Source: Dryocola sp051297175 (GTDB lineage: Bacteria > Pseudomonadota > Gammaproteobacteria > Enterobacterales > Enterobacteriaceae). Taken from it: 64,000 bases of DNA. Under the pieces are notes generated by a model, which saw only the letters and a list, made by a program, of their open reading frames with translations, did not search any database and was not told the origin of the DNA. Below are positions 24,438-32,424 of this stretch, piece after piece. Positions within the stretch are counted from its first letter, which is position 1; the number at the start of each line of letters is the position of its first letter. A program made the translations under genes and the position numbers. The stretch lies in the NCBI RefSeq assembly GCF_051297175.1, contig NZ_JBINNY010000001.1:3658001-3722000 (forward strand), given 5' to 3'.

Positions 24438-25610
24438 ATGCAAAAACGACAGTTAGGAAACAGCGGCTTAGAAGTTTCCGCCCTTGGCCTCGGCTGCATG
24501 GGGTTAAGCTTCGGCTACGGCCCGGCGACGGACAAACAGCAGGCGATCGGCCTTATCCGCTCGGCCGTTGACCAGGGCGTGACCTTCTTTGACACCGCCG
24601 AAATCTACGGCCCGTTCACCAACGAATCACTGCTCGGCGAAGCGCTGGCCCCGGTGCGCGATAAAGTCGTCATCGCCACCAAGTTCGGCTTCGACCTGCC
24701 CCAGCCGGATAACAGGCAGGTGCTGAACAGCCGCCCGGAACATATTCGCCAGGCGGTAGAAGGCTCGTTAAAACGCCTGAACATCGACACCATCGATCTG
24801 CTTTATCAGCATCGCGTTGACCCGAACGTGCCGATTGAGGACGTGGCGGGGACGGTAAAAGAGCTGATCGAGGAAGGGAAAGTCAAACACTTTGGCCTTT
24901 CGGAGGCCGGTGCGCAGACCATCCGCCGCGCCCACACGGTGCAGCCGATCACGGCGCTGCAAAGCGAATATTCGATGTGGTGGCGCGAGCCTGAGCGGGA
25001 AATTATCCCCACGCTGGAAGAGCTTGGCATCGGCTTCGTGCCGTTCAGCCCGCTGGGCAAAGGTTTTCTGACCGGCGCTATCAGCGACAGCACCACCTTC
25101 GACAGCAACGACTTCCGCAACGTGGTGCCGCGCTTCACGCAGGAAGCCCGCAGGGCGAATCAGGTGCTGGTGGATACGCTGGGCGACATCGCCCGCCAGA
25201 AGGATGCAACGCCCGCGCAAATCGCGCTGGCCTGGCTGCTGGCGCAGAAGCCGTGGATCGTGCCGATTCCCGGCACCACCAAGCTTCATCGCCTGCAGGA
25301 AAATCTCGCCGCGGCGGCGCTGACCCTGGGCGTTGAAGAGCTGAAGAATATTGAAGCCGCGCTGACCGCCATTGAGGTGCAGGGCGCACGTTACCCGGAA
25401 GCGCTGCAAAAAAAACGTCGGCAGATAAAAAAAGGGGCTGAATGTCAGCCCCTTATATTTAACGACTCATCTGCACCGAAAGAGAACGAATGTCGTTGCC
25501 GGTTGGCGACTGGTGAATGCGCAGGCCAAACTCGTCAACGACGGCGAAGATATGCTCGAAGATATCCGCCTGAATGGCCTCGTATTCCAGCCACATCACG
25601 GTGTTGGTGA
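24438..25610 (+). CDS. aldo/keto reductase, 3' end frameshifted at an A8 tract
   Basis: The NADPH-dependent AKR (TIM barrel) runs from MQKRQLGNSGLEVSALGLGCMG, with catalytic Tyr in FFDTAEIYGP, Lys in ATKFGFD and His in YQHRVD. Family members of ~329 residues usually end ARYP..LQK.VGR. Here an eight-A run (25408-25415) shifts the frame, adding ~60 unrelated residues that run through a terminator and into antisense ybdG. With seven A's the protein would end ALQKNVGR and stop at 25428, exactly before the terminator. The frame as read ends at 25610; the biological end is probably 25428. A homopolymer sequencing error is as likely as a real mutation. The active-site region is intact either way. 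Confidence 0.85.
   Translation: MQKRQLGNSGLEVSALGLGCMGLSFGYGPATDKQQAIGLIRSAVDQGVTFFDTAEIYGPFTNESLLGEALAPVRDKVVIATKFGFDLPQPDNRQVLNSRPEHIRQAVEGSLKRLNIDTIDLLYQHRVDPNVPIEDVAGTVKELIEEGKVKHFGLSEAGAQTIRRAHTVQPITALQSEYSMWWREPEREIIPTLEELGIGFVPFSPLGKGFLTGAISDSTTFDSNDFRNVVPRFTQEARRANQVLVDTLGDIARQKDATPAQIALAWLLAQKPWIVPIPGTTKLHRLQENLAAAALTLGVEELKNIEAALTAIEVQGARYPEALQKKRRQIKKGAECQPLIFNDSSAPKENECRCRLATGECAGQTRQRRRRYARRYPPEWPRIPATSRCW
25432..25454. terminator. bidirectional terminator between AKR gene and ybdG
   Basis: The 10-bp stem AAGGGGCTGA / TCAGCCCCTT has a 3-nt loop, with A-rich sequence on the left and TATATTT on the right. It serves both convergent genes. Its position supports an AKR stop at 25428. 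Confidence 0.85.
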
Positions 25611-26706
25611 AGGCGTAAACCTCAAGCGGCAGCCCTTCCGCGCCGGGTGCAAGCTGGCGCACCATCAGCGTCATGTCTTTGCGAATGCGCGGGTGGTTTT
25701 GCAAATACTCATTGAGATAGACCCGGAACGTGCCGACGTTGGTCATGCGGCGGGCGTTCAGCACCGATTCCGCGTCGCCGCTGTGCGCGCGGTTGTACTC
25801 CTCGATCTCACGGCTGCGCGAGTCCATATAGGGCCGCAAAAGCTTTGCTTTAATCAGCCGCTGCTGCTCTTCCTCGGACAGAAAATGGATGCTGGTGGTG
25901 TCGAGGTTGATGCTGCGCTTGATGCGACGCCCGCCGGACTGCGACATGCCGCTCCAGTTTTTGAACGCGTCCGATACCAGGGCGTAGGTAGGGATGGTGG
26001 TAATCGTGTTATCCCAGTTGCGGACTTTGACCGTCGTCAGGCCGATATCCGTGACCGCGCCGTCCGCGCCGTATTTTGGCATTTCCAGCCAGTCACCGAG
26101 CTTTAGCATGCGGTTTGCGGAAAGCTGAATCCCCGCCACCAGTCCCAGAATCGGGTCTTTAAACACCAGCATTAATACCGCCGCCATCGCACCCAGGCCG
26201 CTAATAAGGATTGCCGGAGACTGCCCGATAATCCGCGAAATCATCATAATACCGATGACGATCGCGCTGATTAACTTAACGCCCTGAAAGATACCTTTTA
26301 GCGGGATATTTGAAGCGATGGTAAGCTTTTGCGAGAAATTATAAATCACGTCCAGCAGGGAGAATAAGGACAGCAGCGAGTAAAGCATTATCCACAGCTG
26401 CGCGGCAATAATCAGAATGGTGCTGACGTCGCTGCCCTTTTGCAGCCAAAGCACCGCCTGAATATTAACGATAATACCCTGGAGCGTTAGCGCAAGCCGC
26501 TGAAAGAGTTTGTTTTCCGTGATGATTTTCAACCACAGATGCTCGCTGGTTGCGGCGCGTTTTTCAAAGCTGCGCAGCACGAGGCCGTGAAGAATAAAGT
26601 GCACCACCAGCGAAAATATAAAAATAATAGACAGAACCATAATTAGCGAGGTTGTCTGATTTACGACAATCCCGAAATTATTTAAAAATGCAGCCAACTC
26701 TTTCAT
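25459..26706 (-). CDS. ybdG: YbdG miniconductance mechanosensitive channel (MscS family)
   Basis: The 415-residue protein matches E. coli YbdG throughout. About five membrane helices occupy the first ~190 residues. The pore helix and MscS beta domain follow (SPAILISGLGAMAAVLMLVF, DWLEMPKYGADG, VRNWDNTITTIPT), then the cytoplasmic vestibule (RIRKDMTLMVRQLAPG, GLRIHQSPTGNDIRSL). It opens under osmotic downshift to release solutes. GGAGATA precedes the start. In E. coli ybdG lies a few genes from ybdJK; here it is separated from them by fdn and the T1SS genes. Confidence 0.95.
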   Translation of the reverse strand: MKELAAFLNNFGIVVNQTTSLIMVLSIIFIFSLVVHFILHGLVLRSFEKRAATSEHLWLKIITENKLFQRLALTLQGIIVNIQAVLWLQKGSDVSTILIIAAQLWIMLYSLLSLFSLLDVIYNFSQKLTIASNIPLKGIFQGVKLISAIVIGIMMISRIIGQSPAILISGLGAMAAVLMLVFKDPILGLVAGIQLSANRMLKLGDWLEMPKYGADGAVTDIGLTTVKVRNWDNTITTIPTYALVSDAFKNWSGMSQSGGRRIKRSINLDTTSIHFLSEEEQQRLIKAKLLRPYMDSRSREIEEYNRAHSGDAESVLNARRMTNVGTFRVYLNEYLQNHPRIRKDMTLMVRQLAPGAEGLPLEVYAFTNTVMWLEYEAIQADIFEHIFAVVDEFGLRIHQSPTGNDIRSLSVQMSR

Positions 26707-26829
26707 GATATCTCCTTTAAATCAGGGCATATCATGCCGCGTCACGCCAGGCGCTGCAACCCTGGACATATATTTGAACAGGTTGAACTTACTTTACAAT
26801 AATAGGGATTGAGGAATAACTGAAGGGTT

Positions 26830-27276
26830 GGATTTTGCTGGCTGTGCGGTAGTGAACGGCCTGATGCGAAAGACTGGATCAATTCATATTTCTAAGCTGC
26901 CTGTACGGCAGTGAACACGCTGCTCCGCCTGCTCCAGCGCCGCTATCATTTCTAAGCTGCCTGTACGGCAGTGAACACGACACAGGGGTTTACATCGAAG
27001 CGGCGCGTTTTCTAAGCAGCCTGCACGGCAATAAACTGAGTTTCTGGAATATAGGTGGGCCAACCTGATTCCTAAGCTGCCTGCACGGCAGTAAACACAG
27101 TAAAACAGACGGAACCAAAAGCGGCTTGTTTCTAAGCTGCCTGCACGGCAATAAACCAATTGCTGGCGCTTCAGCGGCTTTTGTCTCCTTTCTAAACTGC
27201 CTGCACGGCAATAAACATCGAGTGAGATCGTGCCACTGTGAGCGTAACTTTCTAAGCTGCCTGCACGGCAATAAAC
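26830..27276 (-). CRISPR. orphan type I-F CRISPR array, 7 intact repeats plus 1 degenerate
   Basis: The 28-bp repeats lie at 26889, 26949, 27009, 27069, 27129, 27189 and 27249, a strict 60-bp period giving six 32-nt spacers. A degenerate repeat at 26830-26857 (about 19/28 matches) adds a 31-nt spacer. On the minus strand the first two repeats are GTTCACTGCCGTACAGGCAG+CTTAGAAA, the classic I-F (Cas6f/Csy4) sequence. The other five mostly read GTTTATTGCCGTGCAGGCAG+CTTAGAAA, with single changes at 27009, 27069 and 27189. Decay at the left end marks that as leader-distal, so the leader is the AT-rich ~125 bp at 27277-27404. No cas gene occurs in the window. Confidence 0.95.
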
Positions 27277-27404
27277 AGGAACATTACCCCGTTAACCCTA
27301 TGTTTAAAAACCCTTAATTGCTTTTTACCTCGCTATACCCTTTTTTATCCCCTTATCAATCCACTCTTTTAAATCAATAACTTAACAAGCGCCTCAAAAA
27401 GGGT

Positions 27405-28298
27405 TCATCCCCTAAACCTCAGCGCCTCAACAAACAAAGAGAACGCGGTGGTGTGCTGTTTGCGGCTTGGATAATAAAGGTAATAGCCGGGGAACGGCTC
27501 GCACCACTCTTGCAGTACGCGCACCAGCTGTCCGTTCGCCAGCTCTTCCTGCACGGTGTCTTCTGGCACCATGGCGAGGCCAAGGCCTAGCTTTGCGACG
27601 TCGATGCGCTGGTGCAGGCTGTTAAAGGTCAGCTGTCCGTCGACGCGCACCCTCAGCTCGCGCCCTTCCTTTTCAAACTCCCAGGCGTAGATGCCGCCTA
27701 GCGTCGGCAGACGCATGTTGATACAGCGGAAACGTTGGAGATCCTGCGGCGTGGCGGGCGTGCCGTGGCGGGCCAGAAAATCAGGGGACCCGACTACCGC
27801 CATGCTGAAATCCGGGCCGATGCGCACCGCAATCATGTCTTTGGCGACCTGCTCGCCCAGGCGCACGCCCGCGTCAAAGCGCCCGCTGACGATATCCGTC
27901 AGCGCGTTGTCGACGCTCACCTCGACGTTGATATCCGGGTAGTCGGCCAGAAACGTTTTCAGCACCGGCCACAGTACGGACTGCATGCCGTGCTCCGCCG
28001 CGTTGATGCGAATGTTGCCCGCTGGCCGCTCGCGCATCTCGCTCAGCGCCAGCAGCTCGTTTTCCAGATCCGCAAAGCGCGGCGCGAGGCTGTTGACCAG
28101 TTTTTCGCCCACGTCCGTAGGCGCAACGCTGCGGGTGGTTCGCGTGAGCAGGCGCAGCTCGAGGCGTTCTTCAAGGCCGCGAATCGCATGGCTCAGGGCC
28201 GATTGGGAAACGCCCAGCTTCGCGGCAGCTTTGGTAAAACTGCGCTCGCGGGCGACCACCAGAAAAGAAATTAAGTCGTTGAAATTCTCTTTTAACAT
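27405..28298 (-). CDS. LysR-type transcriptional regulator of the cupin/ADH genes
   Basis: The 297-residue protein has an N-terminal HTH (FLVVARERSFTKAAAKLGVSQSALSHAIRGLE) and a LysR effector domain (about 90-295). It resembles the LysR group often found divergent to oxidoreductases, with the ending YYPSRKQHTTAFSLFVEALR. It is divergent from the cupin and alcohol-dehydrogenase genes, with about 170 bp between that would hold its operator, so it probably controls them. The inducer is unknown. Confidence 0.9.
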   Translation of the reverse strand: MLKENFNDLISFLVVARERSFTKAAAKLGVSQSALSHAIRGLEERLELRLLTRTTRSVAPTDVGEKLVNSLAPRFADLENELLALSEMRERPAGNIRINAAEHGMQSVLWPVLKTFLADYPDINVEVSVDNALTDIVSGRFDAGVRLGEQVAKDMIAVRIGPDFSMAVVGSPDFLARHGTPATPQDLQRFRCINMRLPTLGGIYAWEFEKEGRELRVRVDGQLTFNSLHQRIDVAKLGLGLAMVPEDTVQEELANGQLVRVLQEWCEPFPGYYLYYPSRKQHTTAFSLFVEALRFRG

Positions 28299-28471
28299 GC
28301 CGATTCAGCCCGCGTTGAGTGAAGGAAAACATCATTATAGGCTCATTTATGAATTGAATTCATAGCTCCTTGCGGGTTATGCCGACTAATCGCCCTCGGG
28401 GATGTTACCTATACTTCTGACTGACGTTGTTTTAAATAACCCCGGCAGCGCATGCCGAAGCGGAGGAAGAA

Positions 28472-28885
28472 GTGGAAGAAAAACTGAAAATTATCCCGGC
28501 GGGATCGCAGCCTTCTCAGACCGGCCCGGAGAACTACTTCACCGGCAGAGTACGCATCGATGCTCCTTTCCAGGCGATAGCGCCTGCTCGCGTTGGCGGC
28601 GCGGCGGTGACCTTTGAACCGGGCGCCCGCACGGCCTGGCATACCCATCCCCTCGGCCAGACGCTGATCGTTACCCAGGGTCGCGGCTGGCTGCAGGAAT
28701 GGGGCGGTCATATTCGCGACATACATCAGGGCGATATTGTCTGGATCCCGGAAGGCGTCAAGCACTGGCACGGCGCAACGCCTGACAACGCCATGACGCA
28801 CATCGCCATCGCCGAATCCCTCAACGGCAGCCCGGTAGAATGGCTGGAGCAGGTGACCGACGATCAGTACAAAAAAGATATCTAA
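28472..28885 (+). CDS. small cupin-domain protein
   Basis: The 137-residue protein starts at GTG (28472) behind a strong GCGGAGGAAG site; no in-frame ATG lies nearby. The cupin barrel is complete: motif 1 PGARTAWHTHPLGQTLIVTQG with metal ligands H57, H59 and Gln/Glu positions, and motif 2 GDIVWIPEGVKHWHGA with a His. Such stand-alone cupins of the carboxymuconolactone/quercetinase-like type bind a metal and may be isomerases or stress proteins. It lies 15 nt upstream of the alcohol-dehydrogenase gene and is probably co-transcribed. Confidence 0.85.
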   Translation: MEEKLKIIPAGSQPSQTGPENYFTGRVRIDAPFQAIAPARVGGAAVTFEPGARTAWHTHPLGQTLIVTQGRGWLQEWGGHIRDIHQGDIVWIPEGVKHWHGATPDNAMTHIAIAESLNGSPVEWLEQVTDDQYKKDI

Positions 28886-28900
28886 CCCAGGAGTAACAAC

Positions 28901-29956
28901 ATGACGATGAAAGTTCTCGGCTATGCGGCGCAAAGCGCTCAGGTTCCTCTGGCGCCGTTTGAATTTATGCGACGCGACCCGCGCCCGGATGACGTTGTCA
29001 TCGAAGTTATGTACTGCGGAGTTTGCCACTCGGATTTACACCAGGCGCGCAACGACTGGGGGTTTAGCACCTATCCGCTGGTGCCGGGCCACGAAGTTAT
29101 TGGCCGCGTCGCGTCGGTCGGCAGCAACGTTAGCAAGTTCAAGCCGGGCGACTACGCCGGGATTGGCTGCATGGTGGACTCCTGCCGCGTCTGCCACCCG
29201 TGCCAGGAGGGGCTTGAGCAGTATTGCGAAGAGGGCAACGTGCAGACCTACAACGGCGTTGACCGTCACGACCACCAGCCGACCTACGGCGGCTACTCGC
29301 AGGCGATTGTCGCCTCGCAGGATTTTGTTCTGAAAATGCCCGAGGGACTCGACCTGAAAGGTGCCGCCCCGCTGCTGTGCGCGGGCATTACCACCTGGTC
29401 CCCGCTGCGCCACTGGAACGTCGGCAAAGGCAGCAGGGTTGCGGTGATCGGGCTTGGCGGCCTCGGCCATATGGCGCTGAAGCTTGCCAACGCGCTGGGT
29501 GCCGAGGTGACGCTGTTCACCCGTTCGGCCAGCAAGGAGGAAGATGCCCGTCGGCTGGGCGCGCATCACGTCGTGCTGTCAACCGACGACGCGCAGATGG
29601 CGGGCGTGCAGAACCAATTCGATCTGATTATCGACACCGTCCCCTACGTTCACGACATCAACCCCTATATGCCGACCCTGACGCTGGACGGCACGCTGGT
29701 GTTCGTCGGCCTGCTGGGCGACGTGGAGCCGCCGGTGAGCACCCTGCCGCTGATCCTGGGCCGCCGTTCCGTCTCCGGCTCCGCTATCGGCGGTATTAAA
29801 GAAACCCAGGAGATGCTGGATTTTTGCGCCGAACACGGCATCGTGTCCGATATCGAAATGATTGATATTAAAGACATTAACGAGGCCTACGAGCGCCTGC
29901 TGAAAAGCGACGTGAAGTACCGCTTTGTGATTGATATGGCGACGCTGCGGGCGTAG
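28901..29956 (+). CDS. zinc-dependent NADP alcohol dehydrogenase/aldehyde reductase, YahK-like
   Basis: The 351-residue medium-chain dehydrogenase shows the catalytic zinc site CGVCHSDLH (about 39-47) and GHEVIGRV. The structural zinc loop has four Cys between VDSCRVCHPCQEG and QYCEEG. The Rossmann motif is GLGGLGHMALKLA, followed by FTRSASK, which suggests NADP use. It matches E. coli YahK / cinnamyl-alcohol-dehydrogenase type enzymes that reduce a broad range of aldehydes. CCAGGAG precedes the start. The cupin-ADH pair divergent from a LysR regulator suggests aldehyde or electrophile detoxification. Confidence 0.9.
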   Translation: MTMKVLGYAAQSAQVPLAPFEFMRRDPRPDDVVIEVMYCGVCHSDLHQARNDWGFSTYPLVPGHEVIGRVASVGSNVSKFKPGDYAGIGCMVDSCRVCHPCQEGLEQYCEEGNVQTYNGVDRHDHQPTYGGYSQAIVASQDFVLKMPEGLDLKGAAPLLCAGITTWSPLRHWNVGKGSRVAVIGLGGLGHMALKLANALGAEVTLFTRSASKEEDARRLGAHHVVLSTDDAQMAGVQNQFDLIIDTVPYVHDINPYMPTLTLDGTLVFVGLLGDVEPPVSTLPLILGRRSVSGSAIGGIKETQEMLDFCAEHGIVSDIEMIDIKDINEAYERLLKSDVKYRFVIDMATLRA

Positions 29957-29969
29957 TGAAATCCAAACC

Positions 29970-30044
29970 GGTGAATGGCGCTGCGCTTACCCAACCTACG
30001 AGACGTTGATTTGTAGGGCGGATAAGCGAAAGCGCCATCCGCCA
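29970..30044. repeat. REP pair downstream of the alcohol dehydrogenase
   Basis: GGTGAATGGCGCTGCGCTTA is followed by CCCAACC and then by an inverted GTAGGGCGGATAAGCGAAAG+CGCCATCCGCC unit. Typical 3'-end BIME arrangement. Confidence 0.8.
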
Positions 30045-30138
30045 GCTTTTATGCACGCAGCCTGAGAGTAATTTTTAACAATTCATTTCCACCAGGGTAC
30101 AATCGCGCAACACACATTCAGCCCGGTGGACCGCACGG

Positions 30139-30552
30139 TTGTCATCCCTCTTTTCTCTGTCACGTCATAAATGGCCTTCGGCGATCGCCCTGCTTGCGAT
30201 GCTGATGCTGTTTATCGCCCCGGTGATTTCTAAATCGCTGGAGCACAGGCGTATGGCGGAAATGGGCAACCACGGCGAACATCACATGATGATGGACATG
30301 GGGTCGATGGAGATGCCCACCTCCCCGCACCTGATGCCGGGGATGGGCGCGTCGCTGATGGACGATATCGCCTGCGGATACTGCCAGCTGCTGCTGCACA
30401 TCCCGCTTATCGTCTGGCTTTTTATTCCGTTTATCTGGCTGGCTTGGCGTATTTCCCGCGCGCCGCCGCCCCCGGTTATTGCCGCCATTCTGGCGCAGCA
30501 CGACGATGCCCAGGCCCTGCCCCGCGCCCCGCCCGTGGTGCCGTTTCGTTAA
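30139..30552 (+). CDS. DUF2946-type Met/His-rich membrane protein
   Basis: The 137-residue protein apparently starts at TTG (30139) with GGTGGA 8 nt upstream; the next in-frame ATG is 20 codons on, inside the first helix. Two membrane helices (about residues 14-31 and 83-103) flank a periplasmic loop packed with Met and His (HGEHHMMMDMGSMEM and PHLMPGMG) and a single CGYC. DUF2946 genes commonly lie beside PepSY-domain or TonB-receptor genes in metal handling. The Met/His loop suggests copper binding. It is 42 nt from the PepSY gene. Confidence 0.75.
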   Translation: MSSLFSLSRHKWPSAIALLAMLMLFIAPVISKSLEHRRMAEMGNHGEHHMMMDMGSMEMPTSPHLMPGMGASLMDDIACGYCQLLLHIPLIVWLFIPFIWLAWRISRAPPPPVIAAILAQHDDAQALPRAPPVVPFR

Positions 30553-30594
30553 ACCCCTTTTCTTTTAACGTTATGGCTATGCCACAGGATCGCT

Positions 30595-31977
30595 ATGTCT
30601 ATTCCTCAGCCCCGGCTCGCCCCGCGCGGCGCGCTGCTGACGCTTTTGCGTCGCCTGCATTTTTACATCGGCCTGTTCGTCGGCCCGTTCATCTTCATCG
30701 CCGCGCTCACCGGCACGCTCTACGTGCTGACGCCGCAGATTGAAAACGCGCTTTATCGCGAGGCGCTGCGCACCGAGGATGTCGGCCCGCAGCAGTCGCT
30801 TTCACAGCAGATTGCCGCCGCGCGTCGGTATATCGGCGAAGATGCCGCAATTTACGCGGTGCGTCCTGCTCCGCAGCCCGGCGATACCACCCGCGTGCAG
30901 TTTGTCGACCCGACGCTCGGGGAATCGGAATCCCGCGCCGTTTTTGTCTCCCCTTCAAGCCTTGCTATCAAAGGCGATATGCCGGTTTACGGCACCAGCG
31001 GCGTGCTGCCGCTGCGGACCTGGATCGACCAGTTTCACCGCGCGCTGCTGCTTGGTGACGTCGGCAGGCTTTACAGCGAGCTGGCCGCCTCGTGGCTTTG
31101 GATTGCCGCGCTCGGCGGCGTGGCGCTGTGGCTGACCTCGCGCCCGAAGAGAAAGCGCAAAGTGCGGCAATCCCCGCAGGCCAAAGCGCGGCACTGGCAC
31201 ATCACGCTGGGTGCCACGCTGCTGCTCGGGCTGCTGTTCTTCTCGGCGACGGGGCTGACCTGGTCGCAGTGGGCGGGCGGGAATATCGACAGGCTGCGCA
31301 GCGAGCTGGGCTGGATGACGCCGCAGGTGAACACGGCGCTCACGCCGCAAAGCGGCCACCAGCATCACGACCCCCACGCGGAACACCACGCCATGATGCC
31401 GGGAATGGCAATGCCGCCTGCGGTCGACAACGATACCTGGGACGGCGTTCTGCGCGCGGCCCGCGCGGCGGGCATAGCGTCGGACAAAATCGAAATCCGC
31501 CCCGCCCGCGCGGCGGATAAAGCCTGGACGGTGACCGAAATCGACCGCGCGTGGCCGACGCATGTTGATACCGCAGCGGTCGATCCGAACGGCTTTAAGG
31601 TCATCGACCGGGTGCATTTTGCCGACTTCCCGCTGATTGCCAAACTCACGCGCTGGGGCGTTGACGCCCACATGGGCGTGCTGTTCGGGCTGCCCAACCA
31701 GCTGCTGCTGGCGGCGTTTGGCCTGGGATTATGCGCGATGATTGTGCTCGGCTACCGGATGTGGTGGCTGCGCCGCCCGGCGATTTCCGCGAGCAGCCCG
31801 GTTCAGACCCTAAGCGCGGCCTGGCTTGCGCTGCCAATGCCGTGGCGCATCGCCGTGCTGCTGGCGAGCGCCGCGCTCGGCTGGTGCCTGCCGGTGATGG
31901 GCGTGAGCCTGCTGATGTTTATTGCTGCGGATATCGGGCGCTGGCGTTTGACGTCGATGAAGCCGCAGGTTTCCTAG
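30595..31977 (+). CDS. PepSY-associated transmembrane protein (PiuB-like)
   Basis: The 460-residue inner-membrane protein has an N-terminal helix (FYIGLFVGPFIFIAALTGTLYVL), a PepSY periplasmic segment and further helices near 165-185, 200-222, 365-390 and 410-440. Conserved LHFYIGL, FHRALLLGDVG and AHMGVLFGLPNQL motifs identify the PepSY_TM family, often iron or copper reductases or uptake partners. A His/Met-rich loop (GHQHHDPHAEHHAMMPGMAM, about residues 257-276) mirrors that of the upstream DUF2946 protein. The pair is probably one metal-handling unit. Confidence 0.85.
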   Translation: MSIPQPRLAPRGALLTLLRRLHFYIGLFVGPFIFIAALTGTLYVLTPQIENALYREALRTEDVGPQQSLSQQIAAARRYIGEDAAIYAVRPAPQPGDTTRVQFVDPTLGESESRAVFVSPSSLAIKGDMPVYGTSGVLPLRTWIDQFHRALLLGDVGRLYSELAASWLWIAALGGVALWLTSRPKRKRKVRQSPQAKARHWHITLGATLLLGLLFFSATGLTWSQWAGGNIDRLRSELGWMTPQVNTALTPQSGHQHHDPHAEHHAMMPGMAMPPAVDNDTWDGVLRAARAAGIASDKIEIRPARAADKAWTVTEIDRAWPTHVDTAAVDPNGFKVIDRVHFADFPLIAKLTRWGVDAHMGVLFGLPNQLLLAAFGLGLCAMIVLGYRMWWLRRPAISASSPVQTLSAAWLALPMPWRIAVLLASAALGWCLPVMGVSLLMFIAADIGRWRLTSMKPQVS

Positions 31978-31980
31978 CTT

Positions 31981-32222
31981 TCCCCCTCACCCTAACCCTC
32001 TCCCTCAAGGGAGAGGGGACTGGATCGGTTCTCCCCTCACGCTCGTTTTAATGCCTTCTCCTGGAGGGGAGTTTCCGGCGCCTGGTTTCTCCCTCTCCTG
32101 GGGGAGAGGGGACTGGATCGATTCTCCCCCTCGCGCTCGTTTTAACGCCCTCTCCTGGAGGGGAGTTTCCGGCGCCTGGTTTCTCCCTCTCCTGGGGGAG
32201 AGGGCCGGGGTGAGGGCGCCCA
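31981..32222. repeat. CTCTCCC/GGGAGAG palindromic repeats with a 93-bp tandem duplication
   Basis: A 93-bp unit beginning GACTGGATCG starts at 32018 and again at 32111 with only a few differences. The block is bounded by CCCTCACCC...GGGTGAGGG half-sites. Each unit holds several CCCTCTCCTGGGGGAGAGGG palindromes. Related palindromes occur at 60866-60892. No gene is present in this 450-bp gap before lldP. Confidence 0.85.
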
Positions 32223-32241
32223 CTCCCCAACCCCCTTCTCG

Positions 32242-32256
32242 ATTGGTCCTACCAAT
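32242..32256. promoter_or_regulatory. LldR operator O1
   Basis: ATTGGTCCTACCAAT is a near-perfect palindrome of the LldR type. It lies 183 bp upstream of lldP, about 125 bp from the second copy. Confidence 0.85.
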
Positions 32257-32365
32257 CCCACCAAAAACGTGACCACTTTGTGCATAACGGCAAAAAAGCC
32301 AACATAAATATTGCCATCAATTAACACAAAGTTAACCATTAAACCTCAATTACCCTACATCGCCG

Positions 32366-32382
32366 AATTGGTCCTACCAATT
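32366..32382. promoter_or_regulatory. LldR operator O2
   Basis: AATTGGTCCTACCAATT repeats the O1 palindrome 125 bp downstream, matching the two-operator looping layout known for E. coli lldPRD. The promoter lies between the two sites, where GTTAAC-rich sequence could also bind ArcA. Confidence 0.88.
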
Positions 32383-32424
32383 GAGCGAAATAATAATAAG
32401 CACGTCACGTTCCGGAGATCCTGC

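Noticed and set aside
26707..26829. Additional CRISPR repeats left of the array
   Set aside because: Only one degenerate repeat (26830-26857) can be aligned. Further left there is no 60-bp periodicity.
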